Shown piece after piece: positions 26,896-34,343 of a stretch of DNA of 64,000 nt. The position numbers and the translations under genes are program-made. Each line of letters begins with the position of its first letter. The stretch's first letter is position 1. Source of the DNA: Chitinophaga agrisoli (GTDB taxonomy: Bacteria; Bacteroidota; Bacteroidia; Chitinophagales; Chitinophagaceae); NCBI RefSeq assembly GCF_008386695.1, contig NZ_VUOC01000004.1, positions 3,014,576 through 3,078,575 on the forward strand, written 5' to 3'. The notes under the pieces are model-generated. The model made no database searches and was not told the DNA's origin. It saw only the letters and a program-made list of their open reading frames with translations.

Positions 26896-27927
26896 TTACT
26901 GGCGGGCCAGGATGATCGCGCCGGTGATTAGCATATTTACTAATGCCAGCGGGATCATGATGTTCCATCCTAAGCGCATCAGCTGGTCATACCGGAACCG
27001 CGGTATGGTCCAACGTACCCACATAAAAAAGAACAGGAATAACAAGATCTTGATGAACAAAGCTACAAAACCTAAGATGGTTACCAGGTTGGGGGCCAGA
27101 CCCAGGCTATCCATGCCGGGGAAGCTGTAACCGCCAAAGTACAGGCTGGCCATCAATGCAGAACTGATAAACATGTTTATATATTCTGCAAACAGGTAAA
27201 AGCCCAGTTTCATAGAAGAGTACTCGAGGTGGTAACCGCCGTTCAGCTCATTCTCCGCTTCCGGCAGGTCAAACGGCGTACGGTTACATTCTGCAAAGGC
27301 GCATACCAGGAAAATGATAAAGCCCAAAGGCTGATATACTATATTCCAGAGGCCATGGCGTTGCTGTTCTACGATATCCTTCAGGCTCAGGGAGCCGGTG
27401 AACATGAGCAGGGCAATCAGGGACAGGCCCAATGCCAGCTCATAGGAGATGATCTGAGAAGCAGCGCGCACGGATGCCAGCAGTGAGAATTTATTATTGG
27501 AGGCCCAGCCACCCAGCATAATACCATATACACCCAGGCTCACTACGCCAAAGATGTACAGGATGCCGATGTTGATGTCTGCCACCTGCAGGGGGATCTG
27601 CCGGCCGGCAATGGTGAGCACATCACCCCAGGGAATAACGGCGCTGGTCATACAAGCTACCAGCATAGCCACGGAAGGCCCCAGGATGAAGAGGAAGCGA
27701 TGGGAATTGGTGGGGATGATCTCTTCCTTGAAGAAGAGTTTACCGCCATCCGCCAGGGGTTGTAACAGCCCCATAAAACCTGCACGGTTAGGACCGCGCC
27801 TGTCCTGTATAATAGCGGCTACCTTCCTTTCGCCCCAGGTAGAGTACATGGCAACTCCCAATGAAAGAGCCAGCACACCTGAGATGAGCGCTAATTTCTC
27901 CACTATAAATACCCAATCTATAACCAT
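26896..27927 (-). CDS. nuoH: NADH-quinone oxidoreductase subunit H
   Basis: A 343-residue membrane subunit forming most of the quinone chamber. Conserved features: the first-loop segment IQDRRGPNRAGFMGLLQPLADG, ASVRAASQIISYELALG, and FAECNRTPFDLPEAENELNG with its acidic residues. C-terminal WTIPRFRYDQLMRLGW is present. Full length. The gap to nuoG contains AATTACGAATT repeats, and the nuoG stop codon lies at their edge. Confidence 0.97.
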   Translation of the reverse strand: MVIDWVFIVEKLALISGVLALSLGVAMYSTWGERKVAAIIQDRRGPNRAGFMGLLQPLADGGKLFFKEEIIPTNSHRFLFILGPSVAMLVACMTSAVIPWGDVLTIAGRQIPLQVADINIGILYIFGVVSLGVYGIMLGGWASNNKFSLLASVRAASQIISYELALGLSLIALLMFTGSLSLKDIVEQQRHGLWNIVYQPLGFIIFLVCAFAECNRTPFDLPEAENELNGGYHLEYSSMKLGFYLFAEYINMFISSALMASLYFGGYSFPGMDSLGLAPNLVTILGFVALFIKILLFLFFFMWVRWTIPRFRYDQLMRLGWNIMIPLALVNMLITGAIILARQ

Positions 27928-27930
27928 AAT

Positions 27931-27967
27931 ATCAATTACGAATTGTCAATTACTATTTACGAATTAC
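27931..27967. repeat. AATTACGAATT spacer words, nuoG-nuoH gap
   Basis: ATCAATTACGAATTGTCAAT followed by TACTATTTACGAATTAC: three related words that end on the nuoG stop codon. Third occurrence of this word family inside the nuo operon. Confidence 0.55.
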
Positions 27968-29046
27968 TTCCTGAAATCATCCGAATGGGCCGGGCCGTCT
28001 ATTTTAGACAGATCGATCTCCGGCCGGTTCACCTCGCTCACGCTATGGATATCCATCAGCAGGCGCGGTTGGCGGCCATCCAGCACATCCGTGAGGATTT
28101 CCTTCGGTTTCACGGTGCCTACATAGTGGCCCTGTGAGATCACGCTGTGACGGTCTATCTTGCGCGGGCCTTCTATGGTCCAGGCGCTGGCTTCTTTGGT
28201 ATCGAAACGGCAGGTATCGCAGATGAACTCTTCTACCTCGCCATATTTATCCTTGCGGGCGGTTACGCGGAAGATCTCATCCCCACGCATCCACAGCACG
28301 GTCTTGCCGCAGCATTTATCACAGTTACGGTGCGCATCCACCGGTTTCAGGAACCATACGCGGTTCTTGAAGCGGAAGGTCCGGTCTGTGAGGGCGCCTA
28401 CGGGGCATACATCTATTACGTTGCCGATAAAGTCATTGTCCAGCGCTTTATGGATATAAGTGCTGATCTCTGCATGTTCGCCGCGGCCCAGGATACCGTG
28501 CTCGCGCCGGTTGGTGAGCTGGTCTGCGGTGAATACACAACGGTAGCAAAGTATGCAGCGCGTCATGTGCAGTTTGATGTTATCGCCTATATCTATCTGG
28601 TCAAATGTGCGGCGTTTGAATTCGTAGCGGGTACCATCTGCTCCATGTTCATAACCCAGGTTCTGCAAATCACATTCGCCCGCCTGGTCGCACACGGGGC
28701 AATCCAGCGGGTGGTTAAGCAGCAGGAACTCCACTACGCCTTTGCGGGCGTCCTGTACTTCCGGAGAGGTGATGTTGGCTACTTCCATACCATCCATTAC
28801 GGTAGTACGGCAGCTGGCCACCAGTTTGGGCATAGGGCGCGGATCGGCCTCGGAGCCTTTGGTTACTTTTACCAGGCAGGTACGGCATTTGCCGCCGCTG
28901 CCCTGTAATTTGGAATAATAACACATTGCCGGCGGCACAATATCCCCTCCTATCTGGCGGGCAGCATTGAGGATAGTAGTACCCGGCTCCACTTCCACGG
29001 AGATATTATCGATCTTGACCTTGAATAATTTTTTCTCGTCAGCCAT
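27964..29046 (-). CDS. nuoG: NADH-quinone oxidoreductase subunit G, short form
   Basis: A 360-residue electron-transfer subunit. The N-terminal [2Fe-2S] site (Cys42, Cys54, Cys57, Cys79), the His-ligated N5 site (HPLDCPVCDQAGEC: His112, Cys116, Cys119, Cys125) and the next [4Fe-4S] site (MTRCILCYRC ... VIDVCPVGAL) are intact. The protein then stops soon after a further Cys-rich segment (NCDKCCGKT and CDTCR). Most of the molybdopterin-oxidoreductase-like domain found in 700-900-residue NuoG proteins is therefore absent. There is no frameshift or remnant downstream; nuoH begins 36 bases later. A short NuoG is, to my knowledge, normal in Bacteroidota, so this is lineage architecture and not damage. 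Confidence 0.93.
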   Translation of the reverse strand: MADEKKLFKVKIDNISVEVEPGTTILNAARQIGGDIVPPAMCYYSKLQGSGGKCRTCLVKVTKGSEADPRPMPKLVASCRTTVMDGMEVANITSPEVQDARKGVVEFLLLNHPLDCPVCDQAGECDLQNLGYEHGADGTRYEFKRRTFDQIDIGDNIKLHMTRCILCYRCVFTADQLTNRREHGILGRGEHAEISTYIHKALDNDFIGNVIDVCPVGALTDRTFRFKNRVWFLKPVDAHRNCDKCCGKTVLWMRGDEIFRVTARKDKYGEVEEFICDTCRFDTKEASAWTIEGPRKIDRHSVISQGHYVGTVKPKEILTDVLDGRQPRLLMDIHSVSEVNRPEIDLSKIDGPAHSDDFRK

Positions 29047-29070
29047 TTTTATATGTTTAAAGCTGTGGCA

Positions 29071-30441
29071 TTACACTGCGGCGGCAACGGCAGCAGGTAC
29101 CGGTAAGGGATCTGCATAATGCGCCAGGCCATAGTTACGTTTCAGACATTCTTCCGGGTTCAGCACATGCCACTCAAACTCGTCACGGAAGTGACGGATG
29201 GCGGCAGCTATAGGCCATGCGGCCGCATCTCCCAGCGGGCAAATGGTGTTGCCTTCTATTTTGCGTTGTATATCCCACAGCAGGTCTATATCACTCATCT
29301 TTCCTTTTCCGTTCTCGATGTTGTTGAGCACGCGCTTCATCCAACCGGTGCCTTCGCGGCAGGGGCTGCACTGTCCGCAGCTTTCGTGGTGGTAGAAACG
29401 GGCCAGCGTTAAGGTGTTGCGCACCACGCACTGGTCTTCGTCCAGCACAATAAAACCGCCGGAGCCCAGCATGGAGCCGGTGACGAAACCGCCATCATTC
29501 AGGCCTTCGTACGTCATCATACGGGGCTCGCCTTTTGCTGTTTTCAGCAGCAGGTTAGCCGGCAGGATGGGAACGGAAGAACCGCCCGGTATGCAGGCTT
29601 TCAGGCGTTTGCCATTGGCAATACCGCCGCAGTATTCATCAGAATAAATGAACTCCTCTACGGAGATATCCATTCCTATTTCATACACACCCGGTTTGTT
29701 GATGTTACCACAGGCGGAGATCAGCTTAGTACCAGTAGATTTACCGATACCGATCTTGGCGTATTCCTCACCGCCTATATTGATGATGGGCACTACGGCC
29801 GCTAAGGTCTCTACGTTGTTCACCACGGTAGGCGATTCCCACAATCCCTTTACAGCGGGGAATGGCGGCTTAATGCGCGGGTTACCGCGTTTACCTTCCA
29901 GGGATTCTATCAGGGCTGTTTCCTCGCCGCAGATATAAGCGCCTGCACCGCGTTGTACATATATTTCCAGGTCATACCCGGTGCCTTGTATATTCTTGCC
30001 TAACCAGTTATTCCGCTTAGCTTCTTCGATAGCTTCTTCCAGGATATCCGGGATCCAGGCGTATTCGCCACGGATGTAGATGTAAGTACGGTGAGCGCCC
30101 AAAGCAAAACTGGAGATCAGCAGGCCTTCTATCAACAAGTGCGGCAGGAACTCCATGAGGTAACGGTCCTTAAAGGTGCCCGGCTCAGATTCGTCTGCGT
30201 TGCACACCAGGTAACGGGGCACACCTTCCGGTTTGGCCAGGAAGCTCCATTTTAAACCGGTAGGGAAACCGGCGCCACCACGGCCGCGCAGGCCGCTCTT
30301 CTTCACTTCTTCCACTACCTGTTCCGGGCTCATGCCTTTGAACACTTTTTCAGCAGCGGCATACCCTCCATTGGCCCGGTACACATCGTAGTACCGGATA
30401 TTCTCAATATGTGCTTTGTCTAAAAGTAGTTTGCGTGCCAT
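29071..30441 (-). CDS. nuoF: NADH-quinone oxidoreductase subunit F
   Basis: A 456-residue NADH- and FMN-binding subunit, the electron entry point. GLRGRGGAGFPTGLKW binds NADH/FMN. The N3 cluster motif ESCGQCSPCREGTGW is intact, with the fourth Cys in GNTICPLGDA. It starts 3 bases after the stop of the small extra gene between nuoE and nuoF. Length is typical, with an Ala/Val/Pro-rich tail. Confidence 0.97.
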   Translation of the reverse strand: MARKLLLDKAHIENIRYYDVYRANGGYAAAEKVFKGMSPEQVVEEVKKSGLRGRGGAGFPTGLKWSFLAKPEGVPRYLVCNADESEPGTFKDRYLMEFLPHLLIEGLLISSFALGAHRTYIYIRGEYAWIPDILEEAIEEAKRNNWLGKNIQGTGYDLEIYVQRGAGAYICGEETALIESLEGKRGNPRIKPPFPAVKGLWESPTVVNNVETLAAVVPIINIGGEEYAKIGIGKSTGTKLISACGNINKPGVYEIGMDISVEEFIYSDEYCGGIANGKRLKACIPGGSSVPILPANLLLKTAKGEPRMMTYEGLNDGGFVTGSMLGSGGFIVLDEDQCVVRNTLTLARFYHHESCGQCSPCREGTGWMKRVLNNIENGKGKMSDIDLLWDIQRKIEGNTICPLGDAAAWPIAAAIRHFRDEFEWHVLNPEECLKRNYGLAHYADPLPVPAAVAAAV

Positions 30442-30444
30442 GAT

Positions 30445-30645
30445 TTATATTATGTTATCCGCTTTCCTGATCCTTTCTCTTGAAAAGCGCTCTCCTATAC
30501 GATACAGCATTATGCCGGTGCCTAATCCACAAAGAAACCCTATCATCGCATGCTGCCGGTTCCACAATCCACTGCACATGATCAGTAATAAGACCAGATC
30601 CAGTAACAACATTTTATGCCGGTGATATAATTCCAGTATTCGCAT
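30445..30645 (-). CDS. Small two-helix membrane protein inside the nuo operon
   Basis: A 66-residue protein beginning MRILELYHRHKML. It has two hydrophobic segments (about 12-28, LLLDLVLLLIMCSGLW, and 33-48, AMIGFLCGLGTGIMLY) and a basic tail (RIGERFSRERIRKADN), which suggests a hairpin in the inner membrane with both ends cytosolic. It fits tightly: 27 bases after the nuoE stop and 3 bases before the nuoF start, so it should be co-translated with complex I. I do not recognise it as a known Nuo subunit. Candidate accessory or assembly factor. The alternative is a chance open frame, but hydrophobic pattern and spacing argue for a real gene. Confidence 0.7.
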   Translation of the reverse strand: MRILELYHRHKMLLLDLVLLLIMCSGLWNRQHAMIGFLCGLGTGIMLYRIGERFSRERIRKADNII

Positions 30646-30672
30646 AGTGGTGTATGGTTTTAATTAGGTTGG

Positions 30673-31167
30673 TCAGTTTGCTTTTGCCCTGCACTCTTCA
30701 ATGATGGCATCCACTTTTTCCGGCGTCAGGTGTTCGCGGAAGTGTTTGCCCAACTGCATCATAGGAGCATATCCGCAAGCGCCCAGGCACTCTACCGTTT
30801 TAAGGGTAAAAAGCCCGTCTGCTGTGGTCTCTCCTACGCCAATACCCAGTTTCTTTTTGATATAATCAATGATCTGGTCAGAGCCACTGATCATACACGG
30901 ACCGGTTTGGCATACTTCAAAGAGGTATTTGCCTACCGGCTGCATGTTAAACATACTGTAAAAGGTAGCCACCTCATACACTTCTATCGGCGTGATCTGC
31001 AGCAGGGAGGCCACATAATCCATGGTCTCTGCGCTCAACCAGCCGCCGAACGATTCCTGGGCCAGGTGCAACACAGGTATCAGCGCGCTTTTATGTTTCC
31101 CTTCCGGGTAACGGGCGATGATCTCTTTTACTTTATTCAGCTTCTCTTCAGAAAATTGAACGGCCAT
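30673..31167 (-). CDS. nuoE: NADH-quinone oxidoreductase subunit E
   Basis: A 164-residue thioredoxin-fold subunit carrying the [2Fe-2S] cluster N1a. The four ligands are visible in CQTGPC (two Cys, ~89-94) and CLGACGYAP (two Cys). N-terminal helical bundle and length are normal. With NuoF it forms the NADH dehydrogenase tip. Confidence 0.97.
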   Translation of the reverse strand: MAVQFSEEKLNKVKEIIARYPEGKHKSALIPVLHLAQESFGGWLSAETMDYVASLLQITPIEVYEVATFYSMFNMQPVGKYLFEVCQTGPCMISGSDQIIDYIKKKLGIGVGETTADGLFTLKTVECLGACGYAPMMQLGKHFREHLTPEKVDAIIEECRAKAN

Positions 31168-31223
31168 TTATAAAACTTACTTTATTGTTAATCTTCAAAA
31201 TAAGAAATACGGCCTGGTTGCTA

Positions 31224-32441
31224 TTATGCATCCAGCTCGCCGGCTATCAGGTTCAGGCTACTGAGGCAGATGATGGCATCGCTCAGCATAGCGCCTTTTA
31301 CCAGTTCAGGATAAGCCTGATAGTAAATGAAACAAGGACGCCTGAAATGCAGGCGGTACGGGCTGCGCCCACCGTCGCTGATCAGGTAGAAACCCAGTTC
31401 GCCGTTACCGCCTTCTACGGCGTTATACAGCTCTCCGGGCAGTATATCGGATTCACCCATGATGATCTTAAAGTGATAGATCAGGGCTTCCATTTTCGTG
31501 TATACATCTTGCTTTTCCGGCAGGTAATAGGCAGGCACGTCTGCATGGTACACATCTTCCGGCAAACCTTTCAGCTTATCCATAGCCTGGCGGATGATGC
31601 TCAGGCTCTGCCACATTTCCGCGTTACGTACCAGGAAACGGTCGTAACAGTCGCCGGTGCTGCCTACAGGTATGGTAAAGTCAAAATCTTCATAAGAGCA
31701 GTAAGGCTGTGCTATCCTTACATCGTAATCCACGCCGGCTGCCCTGAGGTTAGGTCCGGTAAAGCCGTAGTTCATGGCTCTTTCCGCGCTGATAGGGCCC
31801 ACGCCTGTAGTCCTTTCCACAAATATGCGGTTACGGGTAAGCAGCGTCTCAAATTCTTTGAGGGCTTTAGGATATTCAGCGAGGAATTTTTCTATTTTCT
31901 GGAAGGCAGCGGGTGTAAAGTTCCGTTCAAAACCGCCGATACGGCCGATATTGGTCGTTAAGCGGGAACCGCAGATCTCTTCGTAGATCTCATATGCCAG
32001 CTCACGGTACTGCATCAGGTACAGGAAGCCGGTGAATGCGCCGGTATCCACGCCTACCACACCGTTACAAACCAGGTGGTCTGTAATACGGGCCAGCTCC
32101 ATAATGATCACACGCAGGTAATCCACACGTTTGGGCGTTTGAATACCCAGCAGCTTTTCTACTGTCAGGTGCCAGCCCATGTTGTTGATGGGGGAAGAAC
32201 AGTAGTTCAAACGGTCTGTTAAAGGCGTGATTTGGTAGTAGGGGCGGCGCTCAGCTATCTTCTCGAATGCGCGGTGGATATACCCCACCGTTGATTCTGC
32301 GCTTACCACACGTTCGCCGTCTATTTCCAGGATATTCTGGAATACGCCGTGGGTGGCCGGGTGCGTAGGACCCAGGTTAAGCGTGGTAGTTTGCTTTTCT
32401 ATAGAGCCTTGCGGCAGGTTTATATGTGGCTGCTCTAACAT
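31224..32441 (-). CDS. nuoD: NADH-quinone oxidoreductase subunit D
   Basis: A 405-residue 49-kDa-type subunit that forms the quinone-binding cavity with NuoB. The N-terminal beta hairpin LNLGPTHPATHGVFQNILEI with the conserved His pair, GYIHRAFEK and the closing segment RPCFIYYQAYPELVKGAMLS are intact. Separate from nuoC, as usual outside enterobacteria. Confidence 0.97.
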   Translation of the reverse strand: MLEQPHINLPQGSIEKQTTTLNLGPTHPATHGVFQNILEIDGERVVSAESTVGYIHRAFEKIAERRPYYQITPLTDRLNYCSSPINNMGWHLTVEKLLGIQTPKRVDYLRVIIMELARITDHLVCNGVVGVDTGAFTGFLYLMQYRELAYEIYEEICGSRLTTNIGRIGGFERNFTPAAFQKIEKFLAEYPKALKEFETLLTRNRIFVERTTGVGPISAERAMNYGFTGPNLRAAGVDYDVRIAQPYCSYEDFDFTIPVGSTGDCYDRFLVRNAEMWQSLSIIRQAMDKLKGLPEDVYHADVPAYYLPEKQDVYTKMEALIYHFKIIMGESDILPGELYNAVEGGNGELGFYLISDGGRSPYRLHFRRPCFIYYQAYPELVKGAMLSDAIICLSSLNLIAGELDA

Positions 32442-32526
32442 AGTTCAATGAGTAATGAATAACCAAGAATGACACAGCTGTATACAACACGCCATTATCC
32501 ACTATTGGTCACTAACTGTTAATTAT

Positions 32527-33030
32527 TTAGCGTCCAAACATCTCGTCGTCTTTATCAACACGGCTCTGGTCTTCCAGGGGGAATTCCTTGCGCATAGGGA
32601 AATACGTCATTTCATCCACGTTCAGGATCCGCTTGAGATTGGGATGGCCAACGAATTCTACGCCAAAGAAGTCATAGGATTCCCTTTCCATCCAGTTAGC
32701 AGATTCGAACAACTTAGAGGCAGTAAATACCTTTGGTTCTGCAACGGGAACAAATACCTTAAAACGCAGCCGTATTTTTTCGCGGAAGTTATAAAGGTGG
32801 TACACTACTGCCAGTTCTGCACCAACCTGGTGCGGATAGTGTACGGCAGTGAGATCTGTTAAAAAACGGAATTGCAGTTCCTCTTCGTCGTACAGGAACT
32901 GCATCACTTTCAGGTTGAGGGCGGCGGGTGCTGTAAAGGACAGTACGCCAAAGGATTCTTCGAAACTGGTAATTGCCTCTCCAAACTTTTCAACCAATCT
33001 TTGCTTTATATAGTCGTTTGTCAAAGACAT
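32527..33030 (-). CDS. nuoC: NADH-quinone oxidoreductase subunit C
   Basis: A 167-residue 30-kDa-type subunit of the peripheral arm. ANWMERESYDFFGVEFVGHP followed by LKRIL is the family signature. The start is taken at the ATG of MSLTNDYIKQ; a GTG one codon upstream is possible. The 85-base gap to nuoD is the longest internal gap of the operon and is word-like (ATTATCCACTATTGGTCACT) but contains no clear hairpin. Confidence 0.96.
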   Translation of the reverse strand: MSLTNDYIKQRLVEKFGEAITSFEESFGVLSFTAPAALNLKVMQFLYDEEELQFRFLTDLTAVHYPHQVGAELAVVYHLYNFREKIRLRFKVFVPVAEPKVFTASKLFESANWMERESYDFFGVEFVGHPNLKRILNVDEMTYFPMRKEFPLEDQSRVDKDDEMFGR

Positions 33031-33100
33031 CACGATTTTGTTTTCTGTTTAATTGATACAAGGTCCTTTCTGTACATCAGCTTATCCTTTTATATAGTGG

Positions 33101-33664
33101 TTACTGGATGCCGTATTGATTCATGAGGTCCTTATAGCGTTCTGAGTGACGGCGGCGCAGGCTTTCCTGGCTTACCAGGTCCTGAACGCGCATAAATCCG
33201 TCGAGGATTGCTTCCGGCCGGGGCGGACAGCCCGGTACGTATACATCTACCGGTATTACCTGGTCTATGCCCTGTAATACGGAGTAGGTATCAAATACGC
33301 CACCGCTGCAGGCGCAGGCGCCTACGGCTATTACCCAGCGGGGCTCAGCCATTTGCAGGTATACCTGGCGTAAAACGGGGCCCATCTTCTTGGCAATGGT
33401 GCCCATTACCATCAACAGGTCGCACTGGCGGGGCGTGAAAGCCATACGCTCAGAGCCAAACCGTGCCAGATCGTAATGTGAAGAAGCCGTGGCCATGAAT
33501 TCGATTCCACAGCAGGAAGTAGCAAAGGGCAACGGCCAGATAGAGTTCTTACGGGCTGCGCCAATCACTTTGTCAAAAGAAGTGGCAAAGAACCCATCAC
33601 CGGAATACCCTTCGGGTATTTCCACCATCTTCACCTTCGAATTATATTGAACCGGACGTGCCAT
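33101..33664 (-). CDS. nuoB: NADH-quinone oxidoreductase subunit B
   Basis: A 187-residue subunit holding the terminal cluster N2. Ligands are visible: the tandem Cys pair in FATSCCGIEFMA, Cys in VGACACSGG and Cys in YVPGCPPRPEA. Standard length and position after nuoA. Confidence 0.97.
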   Translation of the reverse strand: MARPVQYNSKVKMVEIPEGYSGDGFFATSFDKVIGAARKNSIWPLPFATSCCGIEFMATASSHYDLARFGSERMAFTPRQCDLLMVMGTIAKKMGPVLRQVYLQMAEPRWVIAVGACACSGGVFDTYSVLQGIDQVIPVDVYVPGCPPRPEAILDGFMRVQDLVSQESLRRRHSERYKDLMNQYGIQ

Positions 33665-33739
33665 ATCCTTTCTGATTTAAGATTATTATAGTTTAGATTA
33701 CCTTTCTACGGATGGCATGCGCACACCCGTACATTCACA

Positions 33740-34135
33740 TTAGTCCTCCCACTTGAGGGCGCCTTTTTTGATTATGTAGATAAAACCGCCCATAAAAAAC
33801 GCTACAAACATCAGCATGGCAAAGAAACCATCCCAACCCAGTTCCTTGAAATTCACCGCGTACGGATAGAAGAAGATCACTTCCACATCAAACAAAACGA
33901 ACAAAATGGCAGTCAGAAAGTACTTGATCGCAACGGGCTGCCTGGCATTCCCGATCTGTTCTATCCCGCTTTCAAAGTTAACAAGTTTGTCGCTGGTTTT
34001 CCTTTTTGGCCCCAGGAAGTGCGTTGCCACCATGGTAACGCCGACAAAACCTACTGCAGCGACGAGCTGTAATACGATAGGAAAATAACTAAAAGGAGTG
34101 GTGGTTGCTGACAAAAGTTCAGTGTCTAAAAACAT
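33740..34135 (-). CDS. nuoA: NADH-quinone oxidoreductase subunit A
   Basis: A 131-residue, three-helix membrane subunit. NFESGIEQIGNARQPVAIKY and FLTAILFVLFDVEVIFFYPY (with the conserved Asp/Glu) are typical. The start is the ATG giving MFLDTELLSA; a longer opening from 34234 would run through the promoter and is rejected. First gene of the operon. Confidence 0.96.
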   Translation of the reverse strand: MFLDTELLSATTTPFSYFPIVLQLVAAVGFVGVTMVATHFLGPKRKTSDKLVNFESGIEQIGNARQPVAIKYFLTAILFVLFDVEVIFFYPYAVNFKELGWDGFFAMLMFVAFFMGGFIYIIKKGALKWED

Positions 34136-34166
34136 AAGCTTCCCAATAAAACGTTCTCCGAATGTG

Positions 34167-34198
34167 CAAAAATACTGCAACAAACGGCAAAATACAAA
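34167..34198 (-). promoter_or_regulatory. Promoter of the nuo operon
   Basis: On the minus strand TTTG, 20 bases, then TATTTTTG (match to TAnnTTTG), with the -7 element about 32 bases before the nuoA ATG. Spacing is one base longer than the ideal. Confidence 0.65.
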
Positions 34199-34242
34199 TC
34201 TATGAACGGCTAAAATATTATCTTTTTTTACCAAACGGAAAC

Positions 34243-34275
34243 GAAGAAACCCCGGCGGGATGCCGGGGTTTCTTC
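34243..34275 (-). terminator. Terminator between the TPR gene and nuoA
   Basis: GAAGAAACCCCGGC pairs perfectly with GCCGGGGTTTCTTC around a 5-nt loop. On the minus strand GTTTCCGTTTGG follows; the T run is broken, so it is a strong hairpin with moderate terminator character. Confidence 0.75.
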
Positions 34276-34282
34276 GGAAGCC

Positions 34283-34309
34283 ATTAGCTTTTAGCGGTTA
34301 GCTGTTAGC
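34283..34309. repeat. TTAGCTGTTAGC-type spacer words
   Basis: ATTAGCTTTTAGCGGTTAGC followed by TGTTAGC: four copies of a TTAGC word, matching the style of spacers at 8272-8324, 36227-36250 and 62674-62699. Confidence 0.55.
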
Positions 34310-34343
34310 CACTGGAGCGGGAACAGCCGGGCCAGCTACTGTT

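Noticed and set aside
28147-28908. A 253-codon plus-strand frame opposite nuoG
   Set aside because: The minus strand encodes NuoG with all Fe-S ligands; the plus frame is Ala/Tyr/Gly-biased and featureless. Similar antisense frames over nuoD (31185-31961) and the phosphodiesterase (49376-50131) were dropped for the same reason.
27964-29046. nuoG as a frameshifted or truncated pseudogene
   Set aside because: All cluster ligands are present, the stop is followed directly by spacer and nuoH, and no remnant of the missing domain exists in any frame. A short NuoG fits the lineage.
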